Positions 42,362-51,720 of a stretch of DNA of 64,000 nucleotides are shown in pieces. Position 1 is the first letter of the stretch, and each line of letters opens with the position of its first letter. Source of the stretch: Actinomadura sp. NBRC 104412 (GTDB lineage Bacteria > Actinomycetota > Actinomycetes > Streptosporangiales > Streptosporangiaceae); contig NZ_BSTM01000001.1 in assembly GCF_030269515.1 (NCBI RefSeq), positions 372,001 to 436,000 on the forward strand, given 5' to 3'. Position numbers and translations under genes: made by a program. Below the pieces are notes generated by a model, which saw only the letters and a program-made list of their open reading frames with translations, made no database searches and had not been told where the DNA came from.

Positions 42362-43046
42362 GGCCCGCTCCCACCGGGACGAGGGCGCCGGTGTCGTCCA
42401 CGATCAGGCCGTCCCTCATCCGGACCTGCCGGGGCAGCGATGCGGCGATCTCCCGGTCGTGGGTGATGACGACGACGGTGGTGCCGGCCGCGTTGAGGTC
42501 GCGCAGCAGCGCCATCACGCCCGCGCCCGACACCGAGTCCAGCGCGCCGGTGGGCTCGTCGGCGAGCAGCAGCCGCGGGTCGCCCGCCACCGCCCGCGCG
42601 ATCGCGACGCGCTGCTTCTCCCCGCCGGACAGCTCGTGCGGCTCGTGGTCCAGCCGGTGCCCGAGGCCCACCCGTTCCAGCGCGGCCACGGCGCGGCGGC
42701 GCCGCTCGGCGGCCCGCATCCCCGTGTAGAGGAGGCCGTCGGCCACGTTGTCCAGCGCCGGGGTCCCCGCGGCAAGGTGGAACTGCTGGAAGACGAACCC
42801 GATCAGGCTCGCCCGCAGCGCCGACAGCCTCCCGTCCGGGAGCTTCCCCACGTCGTGCCCGGCGATCCGCACCGTGCCGGACGTGGGACGGTCGAGGGTG
42901 CCCAGCACGTTGAGCATCGTGGACTTGCCCGAGCCGGACGGGCCCACGATCGCGACCAGTTCCCCGGCCTCGATGTCCAGCGACACCCCGCCCAGGGCGG
43001 TGACGCCGCCCTGGTACACCTTCGTCACGTCCCGCAGGGCGATCAC
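42348..43046 (-). CDS. MacB/LolD-type ABC transporter ATPase
   Basis: A 232-residue nucleotide-binding protein with Walker A '[17 protein letters not shown]', Q-loop 'FVFQQFHL', signature '[16 protein letters not shown]', Walker B '[12 protein letters not shown]' and H-loop 'VVVITHD'. The 'EPTGALD' form and small size are typical of LolD/MacB/YbbA ATPases. The GTG start overlaps the HlyD gene stop (GTGA), so all four genes of the operon are coupled. Confidence 0.95.
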   Translation of the reverse strand: MIALRDVTKVYQGGVTALGGVSLDIEAGELVAIVGPSGSGKSTMLNVLGTLDRPTSGTVRIAGHDVGKLPDGRLSALRASLIGFVFQQFHLAAGTPALDNVADGLLYTGMRAAERRRRAVAALERVGLGHRLDHEPHELSGGEKQRVAIARAVAGDPRLLLADEPTGALDSVSGAGVMALLRDLNAAGTTVVVITHDREIAASLPRQVRMRDGLIVDDTGALVPVGAGHDGH

Positions 43047-44197
43047 TTCGGCACCCCCACGACGGTGCCTTCGGTGATGCCGTCGCCGGAGATCTCGACC
43101 CGTCCGCCGGCGAACAGCCCGGTCTCCACCGGGACGTAGGACGAACGCCCGCCGGAGACGACCTCGACGCCGAAGCCGCCCTCGCGCAGCGCGAGCAGCG
43201 CGGTGACCGGGACGGTCAGCACGTTCTCCCGCGTCTCGGCGGTGAACGCGACGTCCACCGAGGCCAGCTCCAGATCCTTGGCCGCCTTCTCGGCCTCCTT
43301 CCCGGTCAGCCAGATCACCACCTCGATCTTGGTGGTGGGCTCGTCGTCCGGGCCCTCGCCCTGCTCGATCACCGTGGACACCTCGTCGATCCGGGCGGTG
43401 ACGGTCCGCTCGCCGGGCAGCGTGACCTCGACCCGGGCGCCCTTCTCCGCGAGCCGCCGGTCGGAGGTCTCCAGCTCCACCGTGACCGCCTTGGCGGTGC
43501 CGGTGTAGGTGAGCACCTTCGAGCCGGGCTGCACGGGATCGCCCTCGGCGGCGTCGACGCCGTCCACCCGGATCGCGCCGGGCGCGAACACCACGCGGCC
43601 GAGCTCGACCGACCCGGTCTGCGGGAGCCCGCGGTCGTCCTGCCACTCCCTCACGGCCGCGGCGGTGTCGGAGGTGTACTCGTCGTCGACGGTGAACCCG
43701 TCGTAGCCGAGCGCGCTGAGGTTCTTCTCCAACTGCTTCACGTCCGCGCCCTCGGTGCCCACCCGCATCGGGCGGTACGCGGGCTTGGCCCCGTACATCA
43801 GCACCACCGGGTCGTCGTCCACGTAGTACAGCGGCTTGCCGCGCGAGATGGTGGAACCGCTCTCGGGCAGGGCGGTGAGGGTGCCCCGCAGCCTGCTGGA
43901 GGCGGTGGTCGCCGGGCCGTAGCCCAGCTCGCCGTCGGCCTCCTCGGTGTCCTTGAGCGTCTGCTTGGTCACCTGAGCGGTGTTCGGCGGCAGCCCGGTC
44001 GCGGCGGCGCCGCCGTCCGAGCCGCCACCGCCCAGGCCCAGCGTCGCGACCACGGCGACGCCGCCCGCCGCGACGACCGCGGCGGCGGCGAGCACCCCCC
44101 TGCGGCGGGAACGCCGCCTGCGCCGCCTGCGCGGCTCCTCGGGCGGCGGCCCCGGTTCGGACCGCTCCGCGTTCTCCACGACGGCCTCGCTGGTCAC
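43043..44197 (-). CDS. HlyD-family adaptor with internal peptidoglycan-binding domain
   Basis: A 384-residue membrane-anchored protein. A cytoplasmic Arg-rich head and one helix ('[20 protein letters not shown]') precede the extracellular part. A PG_binding_1 domain lies near 115-180 ('[20 protein letters not shown]', '[19 protein letters not shown]'). The barrel-sandwich and membrane-proximal domains of an efflux adaptor follow ('[20 protein letters not shown]', '[13 protein letters not shown]'). A wall-binding module inside an adaptor suits a Gram-positive MacA-like protein lacking an outer membrane. GTG 44197 follows GAGGAGA. Confidence 0.88.
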   Translation of the reverse strand: MTSEAVVENAERSEPGPPPEEPRRRRRRRSRRRGVLAAAAVVAAGGVAVVATLGLGGGGSDGGAAATGLPPNTAQVTKQTLKDTEEADGELGYGPATTASSRLRGTLTALPESGSTISRGKPLYYVDDDPVVLMYGAKPAYRPMRVGTEGADVKQLEKNLSALGYDGFTVDDEYTSDTAAAVREWQDDRGLPQTGSVELGRVVFAPGAIRVDGVDAAEGDPVQPGSKVLTYTGTAKAVTVELETSDRRLAEKGARVEVTLPGERTVTARIDEVSTVIEQGEGPDDEPTTKIEVVIWLTGKEAEKAAKDLELASVDVAFTAETRENVLTVPVTALLALREGGFGVEVVSGGRSSYVPVETGLFAGGRVEISGDGITEGTVVGVPK

Positions 44198-44769
44198 TTG
44201 CCGTCTCCTCCGGGGGCGCCGCCGCGCGGGCCGCCACCGGGACCGCCCGGACCCCCGCCGAGGATGTCCTGGCAGGTCTTCTGCGCGGTCTCCAGGTCCG
44301 GGTCCTCGGCGACATCGCCCCGAATCCTGATCAACCCGGGCTGGTTGGGGTCGGGGTCGGGGAACTTCTCCACGCCGTTCTTCCGCATGCATTCGGCGTG
44401 CCGCTGGGCGCGTTCGCTCATCGCCTGGGCCCGCTGGGGGTCCTGGTCGGCCTGCGGGCTGTACTCGCGGCACGCCTGCGTCGCCTTGTCCATCGTCTCC
44501 TTGGAGACGCCCTGGCCCGGCTTGACCTGCACCTTGATCTTGCCGTCGACCGGGTCCTCCATCGGGACGCCGTTCTTACGCATGCACTCGGCGAACTTCA
44601 GGCCCCTGTCCTGGGGGCTCAGGCTCGCGGCGGCCTTGGCCTTCGAGCCCGCCTTCCCGCCTCCGGCCGACGCGATCCCGCCGCCGTCCTCGTCGCCGCC
44701 GCAGCCTGCCAGCGATAGGGCCAGCACCAGCGGCAGCGCCGCCAGCGCACCCCGTGCCATCGGTTTCAT
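44194..44769 (-). CDS. Lipoprotein with duplicated ECMRKNG motif
   Basis: A 191-residue lipoprotein: lipobox LSLAGC with Cys23, then a Gly/Lys/Ala-rich linker. Two copies of a short module follow, '[15 protein letters not shown]' and '[18 protein letters not shown]', each followed by another Cys ('[10 protein letters not shown]', '[10 protein letters not shown]'). The tail is Gly/Pro-rich. Proteins of this pattern commonly lie next to HlyD-ABC exporters in actinobacteria. The paired Cys may form disulfides or bind a ligand. It is the first gene of the exporter operon (GTGA overlap with the adaptor) and divergent from the two-component pair. Confidence 0.85.
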   Translation of the reverse strand: MKPMARGALAALPLVLALSLAGCGGDEDGGGIASAGGGKAGSKAKAAASLSPQDRGLKFAECMRKNGVPMEDPVDGKIKVQVKPGQGVSKETMDKATQACREYSPQADQDPQRAQAMSERAQRHAECMRKNGVEKFPDPDPNQPGLIRIRGDVAEDPDLETAQKTCQDILGGGPGGPGGGPRGGAPGGDGK

Positions 44770-44928
44770 CGTGGTCTTCCCCTCGTACGGGTGTTCCGAC
44801 GGGAAGGGATGCAACCCGGCGGCCCGTTTCCCCCGCGTTTCCTTGGCCGGGCGGCCATTTCTTATGGGGAGGAAACATGCGAACGGCGATCCTCGACACC
44901 GGCGCACATGGGGAAAGGAACCGAACGC

Positions 44929-45585
44929 ATGCGAGTGCTTGTAGTGGAGGACGAGCCGTTGCTCGCCGACGCGATCGCCGAGTGGCTGCGGGACGAGGCG
45001 CACGCGGTGGACATCGCTTACGACGGCGCCACCGCCAGGGAACGGGTCGCTGTGAACGACTACGACGTGGTCGTGCTGGACCGCAACCTGCCGGTCGTCC
45101 CCGGCGACGAGGTGTGCCGCGAGATCGCCGCGGACGCGCCGACCACCCGGGTGCTGATGCTGACCGCCGCCGCGGAGATCACCGACCGGGTGGACGGCCT
45201 CGCGCTCGGCGCCGACGACTACCTCACCAAGCCGTTCGCGTTCCCCGAGCTGGCCGCCCGCGTCCTGGCGCTGGGCCGCCGCTCCCGCCCGGCCGCGCCG
45301 CCGGTGCTGCGCCGCGCCGGCATCACCCTGGACCCGGCGCGCCGTGAGGTGTTCCGGGACGGCCGGTACGTCCCGCTGCCCAAGCAGCAGTTCGCCGTCC
45401 TGCGCGAGCTGCTGCTGGCCGAAGGCGCCGTTGTCTCGGCCGAGCAGTTGCTGGAGAAGGCGTGGGACGAGCACGCCGACCCGTTCACGGGGGCCGTCCG
45501 GCTCACCATCCTCAAGCTGCGCCGCAAGCTCGGCGACCCGCCGATCGTCGAGACCGTCACGGGAGTGGGGTACCGCATCCCATGA
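44929..45585 (+). CDS. OmpR/PhoB-family response regulator
   Basis: A 218-residue regulator: acidic pocket 'VVEDEPLLADAI', phospho-Asp51 in 'VVVLDRNLP', Thr/Lys at 'MLTAAAE' and 'DYLTKPFAFPE', then a winged-helix domain (about 125-218) with 'LPKQQFAVLRELLLAEGAVV' and 'VRLTILKLRRKLGDPPIVET'. It is divergent from the exporter operon with a 159-bp gap and co-translated with its kinase (ATGA). The pair probably controls the exporter. Confidence 0.95.
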   Translation: MRVLVVEDEPLLADAIAEWLRDEAHAVDIAYDGATARERVAVNDYDVVVLDRNLPVVPGDEVCREIAADAPTTRVLMLTAAAEITDRVDGLALGADDYLTKPFAFPELAARVLALGRRSRPAAPPVLRRAGITLDPARREVFRDGRYVPLPKQQFAVLRELLLAEGAVVSAEQLLEKAWDEHADPFTGAVRLTILKLRRKLGDPPIVETVTGVGYRIP

Positions 45586-46931
45586 CACGGCGTTCCATGA
45601 CACGGTCCATCAGGCCGTCGGCCCTGCTGCCGCACCGGATGCCGCTGCGCGCCCGGCTGACCCTGACCTACGCCGTGCTGTTCATGCTGGCCGGAGTGGT
45701 GCTGCTCGGGCTCACCTACCTCCTGTTCAACCAGCAGATCCGGACGACCACCACCAACAAGGTCATCGCCCGCATCGGAGGGCCGCCGACCGGCACCCCG
45801 TCCCCGGGACAGGTCACGCCGAGACAGGCCACGCCTCCGCCGCTGCCGTCGAAGAACGAGCTGTTCGCGATGACCAAGGACGGCGAGGTGCTCTCCGGGC
45901 CCAAGGCCGAGGAGTGGATGCGCGAGCAGCGGCAGGAGCTGCGCGACGCCGCGACCACCTCGCTGATCACGCAGGGCGCCATCGCGCTGCTGGTGGTCGG
46001 CGGCGTGGCGACCGGGCTCGGCTGGCTGATCGCCGGGCAGATGCTGGCGCCGCTGCACCGGGTCACCGAGACCGCGCGGCGGATCGCCGAGGCGCCCGCC
46101 GCCGACAAGGGCCTGCACGAGCGGATCGCGCTGCGCGGCCCGGACGACGAGGTCAAGGAGCTGGCCGACACCTTCGACACGATGCTGGAACGGCTCGACC
46201 GGTCCTTCGACGGCCAGCGCCGCTTCGTCGCCAACGCCTCGCACGAGCTGCGCACCCCGCTGACGGTGAGCCGCGCGCTGGTCGAGATGGCCATGCACCG
46301 TCCCTCGGCGTCCCCGGACGTCAAGCGGCTGGGCGAGAACCTGCTGGAGATCAACCTCCGGCACGAACGGCTGATCACGGGCCTGCTGCTGCTGGCCGGC
46401 TCGGAACGCGAGATCACCGATCCGGCGCCGGTCGACCTCGCCGACGTGGTGGGGCATGTCGCGGCGCACACGTCCCTGGAGGCGTCCCGCGCCGGGATCA
46501 CCGTGCACGAGGAGGCGGGCGAGGCGGTCACCTCCGGCGACGCGATGCTGCTCGAACGGCTCGTGCAGAACCTGGTGGAGAACGGCATCCGGCACAACAC
46601 CGGTGAGGGCGGCTGGGTGCGGGTGACCAGCCGGACCCGGGAGCGCGGCGACCTGGTCGAGCTGGTGGTCACCAACTCCGGCCCCCAGGTGGCGCCGTAC
46701 GAGGTCCCGGCTCTGTTCGAGCCGTTCCGCCGCCTCGGCCCCGACCGGGTCGTCACCGCGAAGGGCGCGGGGCTCGGCCTGTCGATCGTCCGCTCGGTCG
46801 CCCGCGCCCACGGCGGCGAGGTCACCGCCCGTCCCCGCAAGGAGGGCGGCCTGGAGGTCAGGGTGACCCTCCCGGCCTGCCCCGACGAGTACGCCACCGA
46901 GACCCTCGACCAGCAACGCCTCACAGTCTGA
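45582..46931 (+). CDS. Sensor histidine kinase (HAMP, HisKA, HATPase)
   Basis: A 449-residue membrane kinase: helix 1 about 24-46 ('LTLTYAVLFMLAGVVLLGL'), a Pro/Thr-rich extracellular loop of about 85 residues, helix 2 about 128-150, HAMP 'GQMLAPLHRVTETARRI', H-box 'FVANASHELRTPLTVSRAL' (His near 220), N-box 'LLERLVQNLVENGIRHNTG' and G-box 'AKGAGLGLSIVRSVARAHGG'. The short extracellular loop is typical of kinases that sense cell-envelope stress with a partner transporter. It is coupled to the OmpR-type regulator. Confidence 0.95.
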   Translation: MTRRSMTRSIRPSALLPHRMPLRARLTLTYAVLFMLAGVVLLGLTYLLFNQQIRTTTTNKVIARIGGPPTGTPSPGQVTPRQATPPPLPSKNELFAMTKDGEVLSGPKAEEWMREQRQELRDAATTSLITQGAIALLVVGGVATGLGWLIAGQMLAPLHRVTETARRIAEAPAADKGLHERIALRGPDDEVKELADTFDTMLERLDRSFDGQRRFVANASHELRTPLTVSRALVEMAMHRPSASPDVKRLGENLLEINLRHERLITGLLLLAGSEREITDPAPVDLADVVGHVAAHTSLEASRAGITVHEEAGEAVTSGDAMLLERLVQNLVENGIRHNTGEGGWVRVTSRTRERGDLVELVVTNSGPQVAPYEVPALFEPFRRLGPDRVVTAKGAGLGLSIVRSVARAHGGEVTARPRKEGGLEVRVTLPACPDEYATETLDQQRLTV

Positions 46932-46984
46932 CCACGCGCCCCCAGGTCGGCGGTCCGGGGACGCGGAGAGTCCGTCACCCAGGC

Positions 46985-47140
46985 CACAGAGCAGTCGGCC
47001 CGGAGAAAAGGGAAGTCGAGCCAGACATTCTGCCCGTGCGGGGTGATGGTGACTCCGTACCGGCTGCGGTCGGGTTCGCCCCATGCCGTCCAGAGCCGGT
47101 AGGCGCTGTTAACCGCCGGCCAGTGCCCCGTCTGGGTTAG
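46985..47140 (-). pseudogene. Possible remnant of a methyltransferase-type gene 3' end
   Basis: In one minus-strand frame this gap codes 'GHWPAVNSAYRLWTAWGEP' and 'RYGVTITPHGQNVWLDFP'. The pattern W-x-x-V-x-x-A-Y-x-x-W followed by R-x-G-V-T-x-T-P-x-G-Q-x-V-W-L-D is familiar from the C-termini of actinobacterial methyltransferases linked to lanthipeptide-like systems. No start or upstream part is present; the frame enters from the SGNH gene tail. Low confidence. Confidence 0.35.
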
Positions 47141-48498
47141 TCGAAGGTGAAGTTCGGGGGGAGGGACTTGGCGTGGAAAAGCCTGGTGGGGACGGCGTCG
47201 GCCAGGGCCTTGTAGCCGGTCTGGTTCAGGTGCAGGTGGTCGCCGGTGTCGTAGGCGGGCAGCAGCCGGCGTGGGTCGGCGGGGTCGCGGGCCACGCGGT
47301 CGAAGTCGATGACGGCGTCGAAGCGGCCGCTGGTGCGGATCCAGGCGTTGACGGCCTGGCGGGCGGCCTCGCGATGGCCGTCGGGGTCGTCGTATCCCTC
47401 GTTGCCGCCGAACGGGGTGATCGTGGCCCCGTACACCCGGATGCCCTGCGCGTGCGCGCGGACGATGATCTGGTCGTAGGCGGCGATCAGGTCGTCGGTC
47501 ACCCGCTTCTGCGCGGCGGGCGTGGCCTCGGCGGTGCCGATGTCGTTGACGCCCTCGAAGACGACGAGCCAGCGGACGCCGGTCGTGGCGAGCGCGTCCC
47601 GGTCCAGGCGGGCCAGCACGTTCGGGCCGAGCCCGTCGTTGAGGACGCGGTTGCCGCCCGCCGCCTGGTTCAGGACGGAGACGCCGGACGTGGACGGGTG
47701 GGACTGGAGCCTGTCCAGCAGCCGGTCCGGCCAGCGGTCGTTCCCGTTGGTGGTGGAGCCGCGCCCGTCGGTGAGCGAGTCGCCCAGCATGACGGCCGCG
47801 GCGGTGGTGGTCCTCGTCCAGGTCTCGACGCCGCTGAGGAAGTACCAGTGGTCGGTGGGCGTCGCGCCGGGCAGGTCGGTGTCCGCGACGTGGTCGCCGG
47901 CCAGCAGGTAGGAGGTCGTCCGCGAGCCGGGGTGGGACGTGATGTCGGTGGACGCCTGGCCGTCCGCCAGGTAGATCGTCACCGTGAGGACGGAGCGGGG
48001 GGCCACCGGGAAGCCGATCGGGTCCGACACCATCTGCGCGCCGACCGGGATGCTCACCGAGGGCCGTCCGTGGAACGTCACCGGGCGGGACGTGCCGGGC
48101 TCGATGGCGCTGACGCCCGCCCTGCCCCCGGCGGGCAGCGCCACCGCGACCTTGGTGATGGGCAGCGCGGCGCCGCCGAACGCGTTGGAGAACCGCAGCC
48201 GCAGGTGCGGGCCGCCGGCCGCGACCCGGATCGTCTGCCGCAGCGTGGCGTCGTCCAGGACGCCGTCCTCCTCGGTGAACGGCGGCGGCGGCATGTTGTG
48301 AGGCTCGGTCAGCTGGGGCATGGACACCCAGCTACCGATCCAGTGGCCGACACTTTTCGGCCCGGTCCGACCGCCGGGCGCCCCGAGACTTTCGGCGCCG
48401 GTGGCGCTGATCGTGGACGATGTCGCGACGAGCGCGCCCAGGAGAAGAAGGACAGCGGTCAGCACGGGTTGGAAGCGTCTCACCACGGGCTCCCTCAT
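47137..48498 (-). CDS. Secreted SGNH/GDSL hydrolase
   Basis: A 453-residue exported protein. The signal peptide (about 1-33, 'FQPVLTAVLLLLGALVATSS') is followed by an N-terminal beta-sandwich-like region with 'WIGSWVSMPQLTEPHNMPPP' and 'TLRQTIRVAAGGPHLRLRFS'. The SGNH domain (about 235-445) follows with 'AAAVMLGDSLTDGRGSTTN' (Ser), 'NQAAGGNRVL', 'VFEGVNDIGTA' (Asn) and 'DTGDHLHLNQTGYKAL' (Asp-His). It belongs to the large secreted SGNH esterases often annotated as acyl esterases or lipases. Monocistronic. Confidence 0.92.
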   Translation of the reverse strand: MREPVVRRFQPVLTAVLLLLGALVATSSTISATGAESLGAPGGRTGPKSVGHWIGSWVSMPQLTEPHNMPPPPFTEEDGVLDDATLRQTIRVAAGGPHLRLRFSNAFGGAALPITKVAVALPAGGRAGVSAIEPGTSRPVTFHGRPSVSIPVGAQMVSDPIGFPVAPRSVLTVTIYLADGQASTDITSHPGSRTTSYLLAGDHVADTDLPGATPTDHWYFLSGVETWTRTTTAAAVMLGDSLTDGRGSTTNGNDRWPDRLLDRLQSHPSTSGVSVLNQAAGGNRVLNDGLGPNVLARLDRDALATTGVRWLVVFEGVNDIGTAEATPAAQKRVTDDLIAAYDQIIVRAHAQGIRVYGATITPFGGNEGYDDPDGHREAARQAVNAWIRTSGRFDAVIDFDRVARDPADPRRLLPAYDTGDHLHLNQTGYKALADAVPTRLFHAKSLPPNFTFD

Positions 48499-48573
48499 CG
48501 AAAAGTTTCGGCTGACTTTCGGAAATATCAGGGGGAACGTACGCCGTGTTGATCAGGCCGTCAAGGCCGGGCC

Positions 48574-49686
48574 TCAGGGCAGGATCCGCCGGACGGCGCG
48601 GACCTTGCGCTTCGGTGCGGGCTCGTTCAGCCGGAGGCCGACGGCGGCGAAGAGCGCGTCGGCCCCGGCCCGTCCCGTCTCCTCGGCGGTCGGCGCGGAG
48701 CCGCTCTCGCCGTCCGGGTCGTAGCGCAGATCGGCGATGTCGCCGAGGATCTCCGCTCCCATCCCGCTCAGGGCGGACAGGTCCTCCCGGTTCCATTCCG
48801 CGACCGTGGGACGCCACTCGGGCGGGATCACGATCTTGCCGCCGCGCTCCTCCCGGGTCTGGAACCGCTCGGTCACCGCGTCCCGCAGCCTGTCGGCGTC
48901 CCGTTGCTTCCAGCGGTTCTCGTTCAGCAGGCGGTTCAGCGACGCCAGCACCAGCGTCTCCGGCGCGGTCAGACCGGCGTGCGCGCGATGCCACTCCTGC
49001 GTGGGCTCCGCCTGCGCGAGCTGCGGCAGCCCGAGCGCCTCCACGAAGCGATGCCACAGCACCTCCGGGGGCCTGCCCGGGGTGGTCACCGCGCGCACCC
49101 GGTTCACCCCGGCCGCGGACCAGCGCCGCACCAGCCCGCTTAGGACGAACGCGCGCCACAGATGCGAGTCGGGGTCGCTCTCGATGTAGTCCGGTCCCCG
49201 CTCGCGCCATTCGGCGAGGCTTTCCAGGTAGCGCTCGAAGCCGGTGTACTTGCCGTTCCGCACGTGCTGCTGCCACAACGACGGCAGGGAACGCCCCAGG
49301 CTCCGCGCCGTGACCAGCACCTCGACGTCATCGCAGCCGAGCGCGTCCAAGAGCCGGCCGATCGCGGGCGCCCGGATCACCGACAGCGCCTCCGCCGACA
49401 GCAGCACCGTCCCCGGCCATGTCGCCACCTGGTCCGCCAGGGCCTGCCACGCGGCCGCCTTGTTCGCCGCGCGCCGCTTCGACACCCAAGGGAACTCCGT
49501 TCCGAGCAGGCCGTAGCTCGACCACTCGTGGTTCGGCACGGTGCGCTTGCCCTTGCCCCAGTCCAGGGACACGGGGTAGCAGAACCCCGCCTCGGCCAGC
49601 ACGTCCCGGTTGTCGTACAGCATGTGCTGCAGGAAGGTCGTACCCGACTTCTGCAGCCCGATATGCAAAATGATCTTTGATGCCAC
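48574..49686 (-). CDS. Sulfotransferase-like P-loop protein
   Basis: A 370-residue protein beginning 'SKIILHIGLQKSGTTFLQ', the 5'-phosphosulfate-binding loop of sulfotransferases (G-x-x-K-S-G-T-T). A second segment, 'VEVLVTARSLGRSLPSLWQQ', resembles the 3'-phosphate-binding strand-loop (R..S). The C-terminal 180 residues are helical and unassigned. It would transfer sulfate from PAPS to an unknown acceptor. GTG 49686 has GAGGGAG at the right spacing. Confidence 0.82.
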   Translation of the reverse strand: MASKIILHIGLQKSGTTFLQHMLYDNRDVLAEAGFCYPVSLDWGKGKRTVPNHEWSSYGLLGTEFPWVSKRRAANKAAAWQALADQVATWPGTVLLSAEALSVIRAPAIGRLLDALGCDDVEVLVTARSLGRSLPSLWQQHVRNGKYTGFERYLESLAEWRERGPDYIESDPDSHLWRAFVLSGLVRRWSAAGVNRVRAVTTPGRPPEVLWHRFVEALGLPQLAQAEPTQEWHRAHAGLTAPETLVLASLNRLLNENRWKQRDADRLRDAVTERFQTREERGGKIVIPPEWRPTVAEWNREDLSALSGMGAEILGDIADLRYDPDGESGSAPTAEETGRAGADALFAAVGLRLNEPAPKRKVRAVRRILP

Positions 49687-49805
49687 GGCACACTCCCTCG
49701 CGCCGTCCATCATGGAATGGGGAACGGGCGCAGGCGGCCCTGCCAGGGCAAACATTGAGCAAGGAGACGGGCACTCTTCCGGCGGCGTCCCGCCGGCCGG
49801 GCCGG

Positions 49806-50405
49806 TCAGGGGGTCAGCGCGTCCATCGTGATCTCGGCGATGGACTCCAGCACGGCCGGGCCGGCCCCGCCCTGCCCGGAGACCCGCATGCCCGCGACCG
49901 CCGCGTTGACGAAGCGGCTCAGTTCCCCGGCGTCCCGCTTGGAGGTGATGCTCCCGTCCCGTTGCCCCGCCTCCACCGCGCTCCGCAGGGCGTCGAGGCG
50001 GCGCGCGGTGTCCCGCTCCAGCATCGCCGCGACCGCCGCGTCACGTCCGGCAAGCCCGACGATGCTGTTCACGGCCAGGCAGCCCGGACTGCGCCCACCG
50101 GCCGCCCGGCAGTCCGCGTCCTCCTCGACGATCATCCGGAGCACCGCGCGCACCCGCTCCGCGCCCGTCCGTCCGGCATCGCGCAGGACGGCCACCTGCG
50201 CACCGGTCATGGCGTCGAGATACCGGCCGAGCGAGCGCTCGAACAGGTCGTGCTTGCTCCTGAACGTGTTGTAGATGCTGCTGCGCCCCAGCCCCGTGGC
50301 GGCGCACAGATCCTCCGTGGACGTGGCCTCGTACCCCTTCTCCCAGAACGTGAGCATCGCCGCGTCCAGGGCCCGCCCCTCGTCGAAACCCCTAGGCCGC
50401 CCCAT
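49806..50405 (-). CDS. TetR-family transcriptional regulator
   Basis: A 199-residue repressor-type protein. The N-terminal helix-turn-helix is 'DAAMLTFWEKGYEATSTEDL' with 'CAATGLGRSSIYNTFRSKHD'. The ligand-binding domain has a Cys pair ('EEDADCRAAGG', 'PGCLAVNSIV') as seen in the TetR_C_16-like AcnR/RutR-type subgroup. A palindrome lies 19 bp upstream. The gene overlaps the end of the methyltransferase gene by 14 bp and is probably both co-transcribed and started from its own promoter. Confidence 0.9.
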   Translation of the reverse strand: MGRPRGFDEGRALDAAMLTFWEKGYEATSTEDLCAATGLGRSSIYNTFRSKHDLFERSLGRYLDAMTGAQVAVLRDAGRTGAERVRAVLRMIVEEDADCRAAGGRSPGCLAVNSIVGLAGRDAAVAAMLERDTARRLDALRSAVEAGQRDGSITSKRDAGELSRFVNAAVAGMRVSGQGGAGPAVLESIAEITMDALTP

Positions 50406-51105
50406 GCGCGCCACCGTAACGTTCTGAACCGACCGGTTCAATACGCTTGCGGCCAGGTGCCACGGCCGTGCGGGCGAGGAGGCGGCCGTGCTGGAACCTC
50501 TCGTTCTCACCGGGCTCCCGGCGCAGCCGGCCGATCTCCATGAACCCGGCCTCGGCCGCCAGGCCCGCGACATGGTCGAGGGAGAGCCGGTAGGCGACGG
50601 CGACCTTGTGGTCGAACGGCTCGGCCGCATGGGACGAGTCGTCGCCGGTCGCGAAGAACCCGACGAGCAGATGGCCTCCCGGCGCCAGCACCCGGGCGAA
50701 CTCCGCGAAGATCACCGGCAGCTCCTCCGGAGGCGTGTGGATGATGGAGTACCAGGCCAGGACGCCGCCCAGCGTCCCGTCCGCGAGGTCGAGCGCGAGC
50801 ATCGAACCCTCGTCGAACCGCAGGTCCGGGTACTCCCGGCGGGCCAGCTCGACCATCGCCGGCGACGCGTCCACCCCGAAGGCGGTCAGGCCGAGGGACG
50901 CCAGGCGCGCCGTGACGCCCCCAGGGCCGCACCCGAGGTCGGCCACGGGCCCGCCGCCCGCCTCGCGCACGGAATCGGCGAACGCGGCGACCATGGCGCG
51001 ATCCAGCGGATGGACGTCGACCGAGTCACGGAACAGCTCGGCGTAGAGGGGGGCGACGGCGTCGTACGCCGCCCGGGTGGTGTCCAGGGAGGAAGGCTCG
51101 ATCAC
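50392..51105 (-). CDS. SAM-dependent methyltransferase
   Basis: A 237-residue class I methyltransferase: 'AAYDAVAPLYAELFRD', 'GPVADLGCGPGGVTARLASL' (motif I), 'AFGVDASPAMVELARREYPD', 'GGVLAWYSIIHTPPEELPVI' and 'EFARVLAPGGHLLVGFFATG'. The common substrate is a small molecule. GTG 51105 is the likely start. The last 25 residues run past the usual end of the family and contain the TetR-type palindrome, so the C-terminus has been extended into the regulatory region of the next gene. Confidence 0.88.
   Translation of the reverse strand: MIEPSSLDTTRAAYDAVAPLYAELFRDSVDVHPLDRAMVAAFADSVREAGGGPVADLGCGPGGVTARLASLGLTAFGVDASPAMVELARREYPDLRFDEGSMLALDLADGTLGGVLAWYSIIHTPPEELPVIFAEFARVLAPGGHLLVGFFATGDDSSHAAEPFDHKVAVAYRLSLDHVAGLAAEAGFMEIGRLRREPGENERFQHGRLLARTAVAPGRKRIEPVGSERYGGAHGAA
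50425..50440. promoter_or_regulatory. TetR-type operator
   Basis: TGAACCG-AC-CGGTTCA, perfect 7-bp arms, centred 27 bp upstream of the TetR start codon and inside the end of the methyltransferase reading frame. Likely autoregulatory. Confidence 0.7.
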
Positions 51106-51195
51106 GATCGACGACCCTAGCCCCTGGCCAAGTGGAGACCTCCGGGCAACCGGGATCATGTCCGGCCCGTCCCAATGAGAACGGGGAGGTCGGGT

Positions 51196-51642
51196 ATGCG
51201 GTGGAAAGCCTGGTCCGGGTATCGCGGCGGCAACGCCATCGGTTGTCTGGTGGCGTGCGGTCCGGCCTTCGTGGTGGCCACGTCGGTCTTCGAGGAACTC
51301 GGCCTCGCGCTGGATGGGTGGCCGTTCGCCGCGGTCTCGCTTCTCATCCTGGCCGCGGGGATCCTGCTGGCCGTGAACTGCCTGCGTCTGGGCGTCGACC
51401 TGCACCGAGGCCAGGTCGTCGTGCACGGCTTCATCAAGACGACCCGGATTCCGGCGGCGGCCGTGGTCGAGGTGGACGTCTACCGGTCCAGGATCGCCTG
51501 GCGGAAGCCCGACGGGAGACGCAGGTCCACCCGTGTCCTGGCGTTCGACACGCCGCTGCGGCACACCGAGAGGCAGCGCCGGCACAACGAGCGGACGATG
51601 GAGGAGATCCAGGCCCGCCTGCTCGGGTCCCGGGGGTACTGA
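51196..51642 (+). CDS. Small membrane protein, PH-like
   Basis: A 148-residue protein with two hydrophobic helices ('IGCLVACGPAFVVATSVF' and 'WPFAAVSLLILAAGILLAVN') at about 17-70. They are followed by a soluble beta-rich part ('LHRGQVVVHGFIKTTRIP', 'EVDVYRSRIAWRKPDG') and a basic helical tail. The arrangement resembles actinobacterial PH-domain (bPH) membrane proteins. ATG 51196 has GGGGAGG 7 bp upstream, better than ATG 51175. Function unknown. Confidence 0.65.
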   Translation: MRWKAWSGYRGGNAIGCLVACGPAFVVATSVFEELGLALDGWPFAAVSLLILAAGILLAVNCLRLGVDLHRGQVVVHGFIKTTRIPAAAVVEVDVYRSRIAWRKPDGRRRSTRVLAFDTPLRHTERQRRHNERTMEEIQARLLGSRGY

Positions 51643-51720
51643 TCGCCGGAGCCCGCCGCTCGAACCCGGAGGGCCTCCGGTTCGTATCTCCTCTCGGTGC
51701 CCTTGCCTTGGAGGTACGGA

